Shown one piece after another: positions 1 to 7,300 of a stretch of DNA of 64,000 nucleotides (within the stretch, counting starts at the first letter, position 1; every line of letters starts with the position of its first letter). The notes beneath the pieces are model-generated. The model saw nothing but the letters and a program-made list of their open reading frames with translations, had not been told where the DNA came from and made no database searches. A program made the position numbers and the translations under genes. Source of the DNA: Pseudokineococcus lusitanus (GTDB lineage Bacteria; Actinomycetota; Actinomycetes; Actinomycetales; Quadrisphaeraceae); the NCBI RefSeq assembly GCF_003751265.1, contig NZ_RJKN01000011.1:18023-82022 (forward strand), read 5' to 3'.

Positions 1-1504
1 CGGCGCCGCCGGGCGGGCCGAAGCGCCCCTCGGGGTCGCGCGCCCCGAGCCAGAGGTTGGACAGCTGCCCCCGCCGACGGCCCGAGCCCCGCTCCACGGC
101 CAGGACGACGAGGTCCAGCGTCAGCCGCGGCTTCACCTTGACCCAGGCGGCGCCGCGCCGGCCGGCGGCGTAGGGGGAGCCGGCGCCCTTGACGACGACG
201 CCCTCGTGCCCGCGGGCCAGGGCCTCGCGCGCGAGCGCCGCCGCCGGCGCCGACGGGTCGTCGCCGTCCTCGTCCCCGTCGGCGCGGGGGGCCGCGGCCG
301 CCCCGGGCACGGCGAGGTGCGGCGCGAGGTCGAGCAGCACCTCCCGCCGTCGCCGGAGCGGGGCGTCGAGCAGGTCCTCGCCGTCCCGGTGGAGGACGTC
401 GAAGAGCACCAGCTGCAGCGGCGAGGGGTCGCCGTCGCCGTCTCCGGCGTCGGGGGACGTCCGCACCGCCGGGCCGGGCACGGCGCCGGCGGGGGCGGGC
501 TGCTCCGCCGGGAGCTCGTCGCCGGCCCCGGCCCCGGCCGCGGCGACCGCGACGGCGCGGGCCCCGCGGGTGGCGACCCGGCTCGACGTCTCCTGGAAGG
601 GTGCGGGGCGTCGTCGCTGCCACGCGGGCACGCCGTCGTCCGCGTCGTCCGCGTCGTCCGCCTCGTCCGCGTCGTCCGCCGGGCGCAGGAGCAGCACCTC
701 GCCGTCGAGGACGAGCGTGCGCGCCGGCAGCGCCGCGACCGCGGCGACGACCTCGGGCAGCGAGCCCGTGACCTCCTCGAGCGTGCGCGTCCAGACGCGG
801 ACGCGCGGCGAGCCGTCCGGGCCCTCGTCCCGGTGCACCTGCACGCGGACCCCGTCGAGCTTCCACTCCACGACGGCGGCCCCCGTCCGGGCGAGGGCCG
901 CCGGCACGTCGGGCGCGCTCGCGGCGAGCATGGGGGAGACGGGGCGGCCCACCTCGAGCCGGACCGCCTCGAGCGCCGCCCGGGCGGCGGCGGGACCGTC
1001 GGCGCCCAGCGCCGCGACGGCCACCTCCACGACGTCGCCGCTCAGGGTGAGGGCACGGCGCACGACGGCGGCCGGCACCCCGGCGGCCCCGGCCAGCGCC
1101 TCGACGAGCACGCCCCGCTGGGCGCCCTGCCGCAGCTCGCCGGAGACGAGGCCGGCGACGAGGTGCTGCTCGGCCGCCGTGGCCCGGCCCATGAGGTCGA
1201 GGAGGTGGCCCCGGCGCCGTCCGGTGGAGCCCGGCCCCTGCTCGGCGGCCGCGGCCGCCATGGCCGCGTCGACGTCGAGCACCTCGAGCGTGGCCGCGGC
1301 GGCCGGCGGCGGGCCGCCGGCGAGCGAGCGCCAGCCGAGGCCGGTGCGCCGCTGGGGCAGCTCGCCCTCGAGGTAGCGCACGAGGACCGGCAGCTCGGCG
1401 GGCCCCGCCTGCCGCAGCAGCCCGGCGAGGACCTCCGCCTTCTCCCGCCGCGACGACGTGGCGGCGACCTCCTCGAGGCGGGCGGCGAGCGCGGCGAGCA
1501 GCAT
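1..1504 (-). CDS. ligB: ATP-dependent DNA ligase, LigB type (3' end outside window)
   Basis: Seals nicks in duplex DNA through an enzyme-AMP intermediate. From the ATG at 1504, 501 codons are visible. An N-terminal DNA-binding-like region is followed by adenylation motif I EWKLDG with the nucleotidyl lysine at about residue 215, then LDGEVLLL, FDVLHRDGE, EGVVVKG and WVKVKPRLTLDLVVL. The OB-fold C-terminus, roughly the last 100 residues of the family, lies beyond the left edge. A low-complexity Asp/Ala, Ala/Gly and Pro insertion of about 90 residues sits between LDGEVLLL and FDVLH and is absent from typical LigB proteins. The gene is divergent from the EcsC gene, with 139 nt between them. Family assignment is secure; choosing LigB over other ATP ligases rests on motif similarity recalled from mycobacterial LigB. 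Confidence 0.88.
   Translation of the reverse strand, partial: MLLAALAARLEEVAATSSRREKAEVLAGLLRQAGPAELPVLVRYLEGELPQRRTGLGWRSLAGGPPPAAAATLEVLDVDAAMAAAAAEQGPGSTGRRRGHLLDLMGRATAAEQHLVAGLVSGELRQGAQRGVLVEALAGAAGVPAAVVRRALTLSGDVVEVAVAALGADGPAAARAALEAVRLEVGRPVSPMLAASAPDVPAALARTGAAVVEWKLDGVRVQVHRDEGPDGSPRVRVWTRTLEEVTGSLPEVVAAVAALPARTLVLDGEVLLLRPADDADEADDADDADDGVPAWQRRRPAPFQETSSRVATRGARAVAVAAAGAGAGDELPAEQPAPAGAVPGPAVRTSPDAGDGDGDPSPLQLVLFDVLHRDGEDLLDAPLRRRREVLLDLAPHLAVPGAAAAPRADGDEDGDDPSAPAAALAREALARGHEGVVVKGAGSPYAAGRRGAAWVKVKPRLTLDLVVLAVERGSGRRRGQLSNLWLGARDPEGRFGPPGGA
635..679 (+). repeat. Five 9-bp tandem repeats inside ligB
   Basis: Five consecutive copies of GTCGTCCGC (the fourth begins CTC) encode an Ala-Asp-Asp-rich run on the minus strand. 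A 9-bp unit keeps the reading frame, so copy-number change would alter only the length of the insertion loop. Confidence 0.8.
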
Positions 1505-1643
1505 CCGGCCATCATGGGCGCGCCCGCCGACGACGGCGCCGCCGCCCCGCCGGGCGGGGCCCGGCCGCACCGTGCCGGGGGCACGAGCCCGCCGTCCCGG
1601 TCCCCGGGCCGGCGGGGACACCACGACCGCACCGGAGGACCCC

Positions 1644-2291
1644 GTGACCAGCGACCGCGAGAAGGCCGCGTCCGGCCTCGTCCAGCGCCTCGTCGACCTG
1701 GGGATCCGCGGCGTCGGGCCGCTGGACGCCGCCGACGAGGCGGCCGAGAAGGCCCTGGCCAAGGCCGACGGCGACGTCGAGAAGGCCGTCGAGGCGCTCG
1801 TGGGGCGCCACCTGCGGCTCGCCGGCGCCGAGGGCTTCGTCACCGGGCTCGGCGGCCTCGTGACCCTGCCCGTGGCCCTGCCCGCCAACGTCATCGGCTT
1901 CTACGCGCTCGGCACCCGGCTCGTGGCCGCGGTGGCGCACCTGCGCGGGTACGACCTGCGGGACGCCGGCGTCCGCGCCGAGGTGCTGGAGTCGCTCGTC
2001 GGCGCCGGCGCGTCGCTGCCCGTCGCGGGCGCGGGCGGCGGGCTGCTGTCGCGCACGCTCCTGCGCGGGCTGCCGCACCCCCTGCGCGTGGCCGTCAACA
2101 AGGGCCTCGGCTTCCGCCTGCTCGGCCAGATGGGCGCCCGGACCGTCGGCCGCCTCGGGCGCTTCGTCCCGGTCGCCGGGGGCGTCATCGGCGGCGGCGC
2201 GGACGCGTGGCTCATGCGCGGCATCGGCAAGCGCGCCCGCGAGGACTTCCCCGCGGGCGGCGCCCGCGGGCTGGCGCGCCGCGCCGCCTGA
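1644..2291 (+). CDS. EcsC family protein
   Basis: A 215-residue protein of the EcsC family, named after a Bacillus gene next to an ABC transporter; the biochemical role is unknown. The sequence shows an N-terminal helical part, a Gly/Ala-rich hydrophobic stretch around residues 70-100 (GLGGLVTLPVALPANVIGFY) and a second one near the C-terminus (PVAGGVIGGGADAWLM), both characteristic of the family and suggestive of membrane association. The GTG at 1644 was chosen because GGAGGA lies 4 nt upstream; the open frame extends further 5' but with no ribosome site. It is monocistronic, with a strong hairpin directly after the stop codon. Confidence 0.85.
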   Translation: MTSDREKAASGLVQRLVDLGIRGVGPLDAADEAAEKALAKADGDVEKAVEALVGRHLRLAGAEGFVTGLGGLVTLPVALPANVIGFYALGTRLVAAVAHLRGYDLRDAGVRAEVLESLVGAGASLPVAGAGGGLLSRTLLRGLPHPLRVAVNKGLGFRLLGQMGARTVGRLGRFVPVAGGVIGGGADAWLMRGIGKRAREDFPAGGARGLARRAA

Positions 2292-2306
2292 CGCGGCCGG
2301 CCGTCG

Positions 2307-2337
2307 GCGCGGGCCCGCCGCGACGGCGGGCCCGCGC
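2307..2337 (+). terminator. Hairpin after the EcsC gene
   Basis: A perfect 14-bp GC stem (2307-2320 with 2324-2337) around a CGA loop, 16 nt after the stop. There is no T tract, as for the other hairpins in this window. Confidence 0.75.
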
Positions 2338-2377
2338 GACCCCGTCCCTCTCGGGGGACGCCCGGGCACGGGCGACC

Positions 2378-2383
2378 TACCCT
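2378..2383 (+). promoter_or_regulatory. Putative -10 box of the YkvA gene
   Basis: TACCCT matches TANNNT and would start transcription about 45 nt before the TTG start at 2433. No clear -35 box is visible. Confidence 0.4.
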
Positions 2384-2432
2384 GGTCGCAGCGGGGCGCC
2401 CTGCCGCCCCGCCCGACGACCGGGAGGCCCCC

Positions 2433-2855
2433 TTGTCCGCACGCACCCACCACCGCGGCGCCTGGCGCGCGCTGGCGGCCGCGCTCATGGGCGCCCGCCG
2501 GGCCGGCGACCCCGGCCTGCGCGAGCAGCTCACCGCCCTCCCGCGGCTCGTCACCGCCGTGGTGCGCGGCCGCTACACCGGCACGACGACGAGCCGGCTC
2601 GCGCTCATGGCGCTCGCCGTCGGCTACGTCGTCTCGCCCGTCGACCTCGTCCCCGAGGCGGTCTTCCTCCTCGCGGGCCTCGTCGACGACGCGCTCGTCC
2701 TCACGTGGCTCGCCGGCGCGGTCGTCGACGAGACCACCGCCTTCCTGCGCTGGGAGAAGGCGGGCCGCCCCGCCGCCGACGGCCCCGAGGGCGCCGGCAC
2801 GGACCGCGCCGCCGAGCCCGGTCGCGAGACCGTCCAGGGCAGCGTCGTCGTCTGA
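2433..2855 (+). CDS. YkvA family (DUF1232) membrane protein
   Basis: A 140-residue protein with the DUF1232/YkvA signature: a helix followed by the conserved GYVVSPVDLVPE turn and a second hydrophobic helix (FLLAGLVDDALVLTWLAGAVV). Members are small, probably membrane-associated proteins of unknown function. The start is TTG at 2433, preceded by GGGAGG at a suitable distance. The C-terminal 40 residues are Gly/Glu-rich and likely disordered. It stands alone between the EcsC terminator and the DUF4192 gene. Confidence 0.82.
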   Translation: MSARTHHRGAWRALAAALMGARRAGDPGLREQLTALPRLVTAVVRGRYTGTTTSRLALMALAVGYVVSPVDLVPEAVFLLAGLVDDALVLTWLAGAVVDETTAFLRWEKAGRPAADGPEGAGTDRAAEPGRETVQGSVVV

Positions 2856-2882
2856 CCTCCCGCCCGCCGCCGGGGGCGACGT

Positions 2883-2955
2883 CCTGTGGACGGCGCCCTC
2901 GACGGCGCCCCGGTGCGCGCCGGGCCCCCGCCCGGGACCCCCCCTGTGGAGGGCG
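2883..2955. repeat. Two direct repeats 60 bp apart
   Basis: The motif CCTGTGGAnGGCG occurs at 2883-2895 and again at 2943-2955, exactly 60 bp apart, upstream of the DUF4192 gene. A role as a regulator or promoter element is possible but unproven. Confidence 0.4.
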
Positions 2956-2992
2956 TCCCCGCGCCGACGTCCGGCGCCCCACGCTCGCCGTC

Positions 2993-4393
2993 ATGACGAC
3001 CTCACCCGCCCCCCGCCGCGACGACACGACCACCTCGCGCCGTCGCCGCGGCCGCCCGTGCCCCACCGCCGCCGAGGGGGCGAGGAGCCGGCCGCGGACG
3101 GCGCCCCTCCTGCCCCCGCAGGTGCGCGCCCCCGAGGTGCTCCGCGTGGGCGACCCGCGCGACCTCGTGGCCCTCGTGCCGCACCAGCTGGGCTTCGTCC
3201 CGGCGCGCAGCCTCGTCCTCGTGAGCCTGCGGGGACCCCGCCGGCGCGTGGGCCTCGTCTCGCGGGTCGACCTGCCCGCCCTCGCCGACCGGGAGCGGGC
3301 GCTGCTGGCGCTCCGGCAGGTGCCCGCCGACCTCGTCGACCTGCTGGGGCGCCTCGTGGACCACGCGGTCGACCTCGCCGTGCGCGACGGCGCGTCCGCC
3401 GTCGTCGCGGTCGTCTACGACGACGCCGTGCCCGCCGACCTGCTGGGCGGCGGCCACCCCGGGGGCCCGGACCCGCGGGACCTGTCGCTCGCGGGCCTCG
3501 TCGACGTCCTCGTCGCCGGGGCCTGCGTCGGCCGCGGCCTGCGGCTCGGCGACGCGTGGTGGGTCGACGGGGACCGCCTGCGCCGCCTCGGCTGCCGGGA
3601 CGCGTGCTGCCCGCCGGAGGGAGAGCCCCTCGCCGCCCTCGACGGCAGCCTCGCCGCCGTCGAGATGGTCGCCCGTGGGTCCGCGCCGCTGCGGTCGCGG
3701 GACGCCCTGCTCGACGACCTGCGGCCCGCGGCCGCCGACGCGCGCGAGGAGGCGGTCCGGGCCGCCGCGACGGCCCGGCGCCGCACGCGCCGCGCCGAGG
3801 GCGACCCGGCCCGCGCCGCCCGGCTCCGCGCGGACGCGCTGGCGTCCTTCCGCGGTGCCGTCGAGGTCGAGCGGCTGGCCGCTCCGCCCGGCGGGGACGC
3901 GCCCGGCCGTCGCGGGCCGGCGGAGGACCTCCACGACCCCGTGCTGCTCGGCCGGGTCGGCGCGGCCCTGGCCGACCCGTGGGTGCGCGACGCCGTCCTC
4001 GTCAGCTGCCTCGCGGGGGCGGGCGACGTGCCGGAGCGGGTGGCGGCCGAGGGCCCCGACGAGCGCGCGGAGGCGCTGCTCGAGGCGGTCGTCGGCCGGC
4101 CGGCGGGCGCCGCGGTCCCGGACCCGGCGCTCGTGGCCGCCGCGGAGGGGGTGCTCGCGGCCGTCGTGCGGCACCTGCCCGACCGGGTGGGCGCCCACGC
4201 CCTCGGGGCGCTCGCGTGGACGGCGTGGTGGTCCGGCGACGGCGCCCGCGCGGTCGCCTGCGCCGAGCGCGCGCTCGAGGTCCGGCCCGCCGTGCCGATG
4301 GCGCGGCTCGTCCTCGACCTCGTCGACGCGGGGGCGGTCCCCGCCTGGGTGCGGGCCCGCCGGCAGGACGACGAGGAGGCGCCCGCGGGCTGA
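2993..4393 (+). CDS. DUF4192 domain-containing protein
   Basis: A 466-residue actinobacterial protein of the DUF4192 family, function unknown. After a basic, disordered N-terminus of about 45 residues, the domain begins with the typical RVGDPRDLVALVPHQLGF and RSLVLVSLRG strands, and continues with VYDDAV, an AWWVDGDRLRRLGC segment and a C-terminal helical half resembling a tetratricopeptide-like hairpin (ALAWTAWWSGDGARAVACAE). The ATG at 2993 is the first start with coding-type composition; the frame is open for thousands of bases upstream only because of GC bias. It is not obviously co-transcribed with metX, since a hairpin and a riboswitch intervene. Confidence 0.85.
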   Translation: MTTSPAPRRDDTTTSRRRRGRPCPTAAEGARSRPRTAPLLPPQVRAPEVLRVGDPRDLVALVPHQLGFVPARSLVLVSLRGPRRRVGLVSRVDLPALADRERALLALRQVPADLVDLLGRLVDHAVDLAVRDGASAVVAVVYDDAVPADLLGGGHPGGPDPRDLSLAGLVDVLVAGACVGRGLRLGDAWWVDGDRLRRLGCRDACCPPEGEPLAALDGSLAAVEMVARGSAPLRSRDALLDDLRPAAADAREEAVRAAATARRRTRRAEGDPARAARLRADALASFRGAVEVERLAAPPGGDAPGRRGPAEDLHDPVLLGRVGAALADPWVRDAVLVSCLAGAGDVPERVAAEGPDERAEALLEAVVGRPAGAAVPDPALVAAAEGVLAAVVRHLPDRVGAHALGALAWTAWWSGDGARAVACAERALEVRPAVPMARLVLDLVDAGAVPAWVRARRQDDEEAPAG

Positions 4394-4400
4394 CCCGGCG

Positions 4401-4418
4401 CGGGGCCTGCGGGCCCCG
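4401..4418 (+). terminator. Short hairpin after the DUF4192 gene
   Basis: A 7-bp stem CGGGGCC/GGCCCCG with a TGCG loop lies 7 nt after the stop. It is modest in strength. Confidence 0.4.
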
Positions 4419-4469
4419 GGGCGCCGCCCGACGGCCGGACGGGCGGTGCGGTCGCGGCGGGGCCCTTGC

Positions 4470-4475
4470 TACCGT
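4470..4475 (+). promoter_or_regulatory. Putative -10 box for metX
   Basis: TACCGT ends 8 nt before the first nucleotide of the SAM-IV aptamer, so transcription would begin almost exactly at the riboswitch. The -35 region is not recognisable. Confidence 0.55.
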
Positions 4476-4483
4476 CCGCGCCA

Positions 4484-4595
4484 GGTCAAGAGTCCCAGCG
4501 CGGAGCCCCGGCTCGCTGGGCGGCAACCCTCCTCCGCGGTGGGGTGCCCCGGGTGATGACCGGGCCCGCCGGCATGCGGCGGGCAAGCGCGGGCC
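4484..4595 (+). promoter_or_regulatory. SAM-IV riboswitch
   Basis: This RNA element binds S-adenosylmethionine and is expected to switch off metX when SAM is plentiful. The sequence follows the SAM-IV consensus almost throughout. GGTCA at 4484 pairs with TGACC at 4557-4561. Between them are the CCCAGCG...CGCTGGG stem (4494 onward), the CGGCAACCCTCC core and GGTGGGGTGCCCCGGGTGA; a GC hairpin and the closing GGGCAAGCGCGGG follow. The metX ribosome site GGAGG (4619-4623) lies about 25 nt downstream. A CGGCC/GGCCG pairing could hide it, which would fit control of translation; that part is inference. Confidence 0.93.
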
Positions 4596-4628
4596 GCCCG
4601 TCGGCCCCTGGGACCCCCGGAGGCCGTC

Positions 4629-5906
4629 GTGGGCAGCACCCGCACCGAGGAGCGCACCGTCCCGCCCCCGCCGGCGGTGCCCCCGCCGGCCGTGGGCGCG
4701 CAGGGCTCGCCGGCGGACGGCCCGGTCGTCGTGCCGCCGGTCCCGGCGTCCCGGGCCGCCCGTCCCGCGCCGCCCGCCTCGGGCGCGTGGCGCCCCGGCG
4801 ACCCGGTCGGCTCCCGCCGCTTCGCGCGGGTCGGCGCCGTCGCGCTGGAGGGCGGAGACGTGCTCCCCGACGTCGTCGTGGCCTACGAGACGTGGGGCGA
4901 GATGGCCGACGACCGGTCGAACGTCGTCCTCGTCTGCCACGCGCTGACGGGGGACAGCCACGTCGCGGGGCCCGCCGGGCCCGGTCACCCCACCCCGGGC
5001 TGGTGGGACGAGCTCGTCGGCCCGGGCCGGGCCCTCGACACCGACCGCTGGTGCGTCGTGGCGGCCAACGTCCTCGGCGGCTGCCAGGGCACGACCGGTC
5101 CGTCGTCGCCCGCGCCCGACGGCCGGCCGTGGGGGAGCCGGTTCCCGGCCGTCTCCGTCCGCGACCAGGTCGCCGTCGAGGCGGCGCTCGCCGACGCGCT
5201 GGGCGTGCCGGCGTGGGCGCTCGTCGTCGGCGGGTCGATGGGGGGCATGCGCGCCCTCGAGTGGGGCGTCACGCACCCCGGCCGGGTCCGCCGGCTGCTC
5301 GTGCTGGCCGCCTGCGCGGCGAGCGGCGCCGACCAGATCGCCTGGGCCGCGGCCCAGCTGGCCGCCGTCGAGGGCGACCCGGGCTACGCCGGGGGCGACT
5401 ACCACGACGCGCCCGACGGCGCGGGGCCCCACACGGGCCTCGGCGTCGCCCGCCGCGTCGCGCACGCCACGTACCGCGCGGCGCCCGAGCTCGAGGCCCG
5501 CTTCGGGCGGACGGCGCAGCCGGGGGAGGACCCCGCCCGGGGCGGCCGCTACGCGGTCGAGTCCTACCTCGACCACCACGCCGACAAGCTCGTGCGGCGC
5601 TTCGACGCGGGCTCGTACGTCGCCCTCACCCGGGCGATGAACGGCCACGACGTCGGCCGGGGCCGCGGCGGGACCGGCGCCGCGCTGGCCGCGGTCACCG
5701 CCACGACGGCGGTCGTGGCCATCTCCTCGGACCGGCTCTACCCGGTGGCGCTCGGCGAGGAGCTCGTGGCGGGCCTGCCCGGCACGCCCGCCCTCCACGT
5801 CGTCGACTCGCCCGCGGGCCACGACGGCTTCCTCACCGAGCACGCGGCGGTCGCGGCCGTCGTGCGCGACCTGCTCGGCCGTCCCGGGGGGCCCGTCGAC
5901 GGCTGA
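4629..5906 (+). CDS. metX: Homoserine O-acetyltransferase MetX
   Basis: Transfers an acetyl group from acetyl-CoA to homoserine, the committing step of methionine synthesis by direct sulfhydrylation, in the cytosol. The protein has 425 residues with an alpha/beta-hydrolase fold. The nucleophile elbow GGSMGGMRALEW places Ser203, and the triad is completed by Asp368 (SSDRLYP) and His398 (GHDGFL). The family motif LVCHALTGDSH is present. A Pro/Ala-rich N-terminal extension of about 55 residues is unusual. The GTG at 4629 has GGAGG 5 nt upstream. It is controlled by the SAM-IV riboswitch. No metY partner is next to it, although metX and metY are often neighbours. An O-succinyltransferase activity cannot be excluded by sequence alone. 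Confidence 0.93.
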   Translation: MGSTRTEERTVPPPPAVPPPAVGAQGSPADGPVVVPPVPASRAARPAPPASGAWRPGDPVGSRRFARVGAVALEGGDVLPDVVVAYETWGEMADDRSNVVLVCHALTGDSHVAGPAGPGHPTPGWWDELVGPGRALDTDRWCVVAANVLGGCQGTTGPSSPAPDGRPWGSRFPAVSVRDQVAVEAALADALGVPAWALVVGGSMGGMRALEWGVTHPGRVRRLLVLAACAASGADQIAWAAAQLAAVEGDPGYAGGDYHDAPDGAGPHTGLGVARRVAHATYRAAPELEARFGRTAQPGEDPARGGRYAVESYLDHHADKLVRRFDAGSYVALTRAMNGHDVGRGRGGTGAALAAVTATTAVVAISSDRLYPVALGEELVAGLPGTPALHVVDSPAGHDGFLTEHAAVAAVVRDLLGRPGGPVDG

Positions 5907-5918
5907 GCGGCCCGGCGG

Positions 5919-6434
5919 TCAGGCGGGCGGGGCGGACGTGGACCGCTCGACCCACGCCCGCAGGCCGGCCCACGTGCCGACGAGCCCGGGGTGCAGCGGC
6001 AGGGCGCCGACGTCGTCGAGGGCGACCCAGCGGACGTCGTCGGACTCCGCCGTGGCCGCGTGCGGCGCCTGCGGCGGGGCGCCGCGGCGACGGCGGCCCA
6101 GGACGACCGTGTAGCGCCAGACGCCGAGGTCCGCGGTGACGCGCCGGCCGAGGACCTCGACGGCGGCCGGGTCGAGCCCGGTCTCCTCGTGGGCCTCGCG
6201 CAGCGCGCCGGCGTCGGCGTCCTCGTGGCTGTCGACGGCGCCGCCGGGCAGCCCCCACGTGCCGCCGAGGTGGGTCCACCCGGCGCGCAGCTGCAGCAGG
6301 ACCCGGGAGCCCGCCGGCCCCTCGGCGCCGTCGTCGCCCGAGCCGTCGTTGACGAGCAGGAGCCCGGCGGCGCCGTGGCGGCCCCAGCGCCGCACCCCGC
6401 CCGCGGCGGTCACCCACCCGTCGCCGTCGCCCAC
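5919..6434 (-). CDS. NUDIX hydrolase
   Basis: A 171-residue member of the NUDIX superfamily, which hydrolyses nucleoside diphosphates linked to another group X using divalent metal. The complete NUDIX box GX5EX7REUXEEXGU occupies residues 65-87, with REAHEETGL holding the metal-binding glutamates. The preceding TWGLPGGAVDSHEDA and the following WRYTVVLGRR are typical. The substrate cannot be told; mutator-type or housecleaning activity is likely. The GTG start at 6434 has a TAGCGT -10 box 6 nt upstream, so the mRNA is probably leaderless. It is convergent with metX, the stops being 13 nt apart. Confidence 0.9.
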   Translation of the reverse strand: MGDGDGWVTAAGGVRRWGRHGAAGLLLVNDGSGDDGAEGPAGSRVLLQLRAGWTHLGGTWGLPGGAVDSHEDADAGALREAHEETGLDPAAVEVLGRRVTADLGVWRYTVVLGRRRRGAPPQAPHAATAESDDVRWVALDDVGALPLHPGLVGTWAGLRAWVERSTSAPPA

Positions 6435-6440
6435 GGCCCC

Positions 6441-6446
6441 ACGCTA
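6441..6446 (-). promoter_or_regulatory. -10 box TAGCGT, leaderless NUDIX mRNA
   Basis: Read on the minus strand, TAGCGT is separated from the GTG at 6434 by only 6 nt, leaving no room for a leader. Confidence 0.6.
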
Positions 6447-6472
6447 CGCACGGCGGCCGACGGGGTGTCGGG

Positions 6473-6478
6473 TAGCCT
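6473..6478 (+). promoter_or_regulatory. Putative -10 box of the universal stress protein gene
   Basis: TAGCCT lies about 63 nt before the ATG at 6541. It is divergent from the NUDIX promoter 27 bp away. Confidence 0.5.
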
Positions 6479-6540
6479 CCGCGGCGCGCCCGGGGGCGCC
6501 CCGCCGGACCTCCGGACGGGCCGTCGAGGAGGGGGCACCC

Positions 6541-6948
6541 ATGACCGTGGTCGTCGGGTACGTGCCGACCCGCGAGGGGCGCGCCGCCCTCGCCGCAGGG
6601 CTCGCGGAGGCCGCGCGCCGGCGCTCCCGCGTCGTCGTCGTCGACAACCGGCGGGCCGACCCGGACGACCCGGACCCGGTCGCCACGAGCACCCGCGCCC
6701 TCGAGGAGCTGCGGCCCGAGGTCGAGGCCGCGCTCGGCGCTGACGCCCCCGCCCACGAGCTGCGCGCCCTCACGCCCGGGGCCGAGCCGTCGGCCGACCT
6801 CCTCCGCGTCGCGATCGACGAGGGCGCCGCCCTCGTCGTCATCGGCCTGCGGCGCCGCACCCCCGTGGGCAAGCTCGTGCTGGGCTCCGGCGCCCAGCGG
6901 ATCCTCTTCGACGCCCCCTGCCCCGTCCTCGCGGTCAAGCCCGTCTGA
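6541..6948 (+). CDS. Universal stress protein (UspA domain)
   Basis: A single-domain UspA protein of 135 residues. It opens with the hydrophobic beta strand [17 protein letters not shown] and ends with the strand [10 protein letters not shown]. The nucleotide-binding loop is recognisable as [20 protein letters not shown], close to the G2xG9xG(S/T) pattern of ATP-binding members. Such proteins act in the cytosol during stress or growth arrest; the specific role here is unknown. The start is set by GAGGAGGGGG a few nt upstream of the ATG. It is monocistronic, with a GC hairpin (6982-7004) downstream. Confidence 0.9.
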   Translation: MTVVVGYVPTREGRAALAAGLAEAARRRSRVVVVDNRRADPDDPDPVATSTRALEELRPEVEAALGADAPAHELRALTPGAEPSADLLRVAIDEGAALVVIGLRRRTPVGKLVLGSGAQRILFDAPCPVLAVKPV

Positions 6949-7300
6949 CCCGGGCCCGGCGCCGCACGCCGCCCCCACCGCCGCCGCCGGACGCCCCGGC
7001 GGCGCGCCGTCGTGCCCGCCGCGCGACGCGCCCACCACCCCGGCGGCCCAGAGGTGCCGGGGGAGCCCCCGGGCTGTGCGACGATGGGGACTTGCGCACC
7101 ACAGGTCTCGTCATGCCCGAAAACACCCCGCGTCGCGGGCATGGACGTGGTCCCGCGGTCGTTGGAGCACTCGAACGGGTCCGGTGACGTCCTCGCCGCC
7201 CCAGCACGCCCCGCACCACCCGCGAGCACGCCGGCCTCCCGCCGGCGCCCGGCCGTCCCAGGCCCTCGCACCGCTCGTCCGCTACGACGAAAGGCAGTCC
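6949..7300 (+). other. Intergenic region and sigA leader
   Basis: These 352 nt hold no convincing gene. A 9-bp hairpin CGCCGCCGG/CCGGCGGCG (6982-6990 with 6996-7004) probably ends the stress-protein transcript. GACGAT at 7080-7085 resembles the -10 boxes of this window and would give a leader of about 210 nt for sigA. An inverted repeat CATGCCCG/CGGGCATG (7112-7119 with 7136-7143) lies in that leader. A 24-codon frame from the ATG at 7113 lacks the high third-position GC of real genes here. AAAGG at 7290 is the sigA ribosome site. Confidence 0.5.
6982..7004 (+). terminator. Hairpin after the universal stress protein gene
   Basis: A 9-bp perfect stem with an ACGCC loop, 33 nt after the stop codon, without a T tract. 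Confidence 0.45.

Noticed and set aside
206..2992. Long 5' extension of the DUF4192 frame
   Set aside because: It is antisense to the ligase and overlaps the EcsC and YkvA genes; domain similarity starts only after 2993.
7092..7187. Short upstream peptide frame in the sigA leader
   Set aside because: Third positions are not GC-biased and there is no ribosome site; kept only as a note on the leader.
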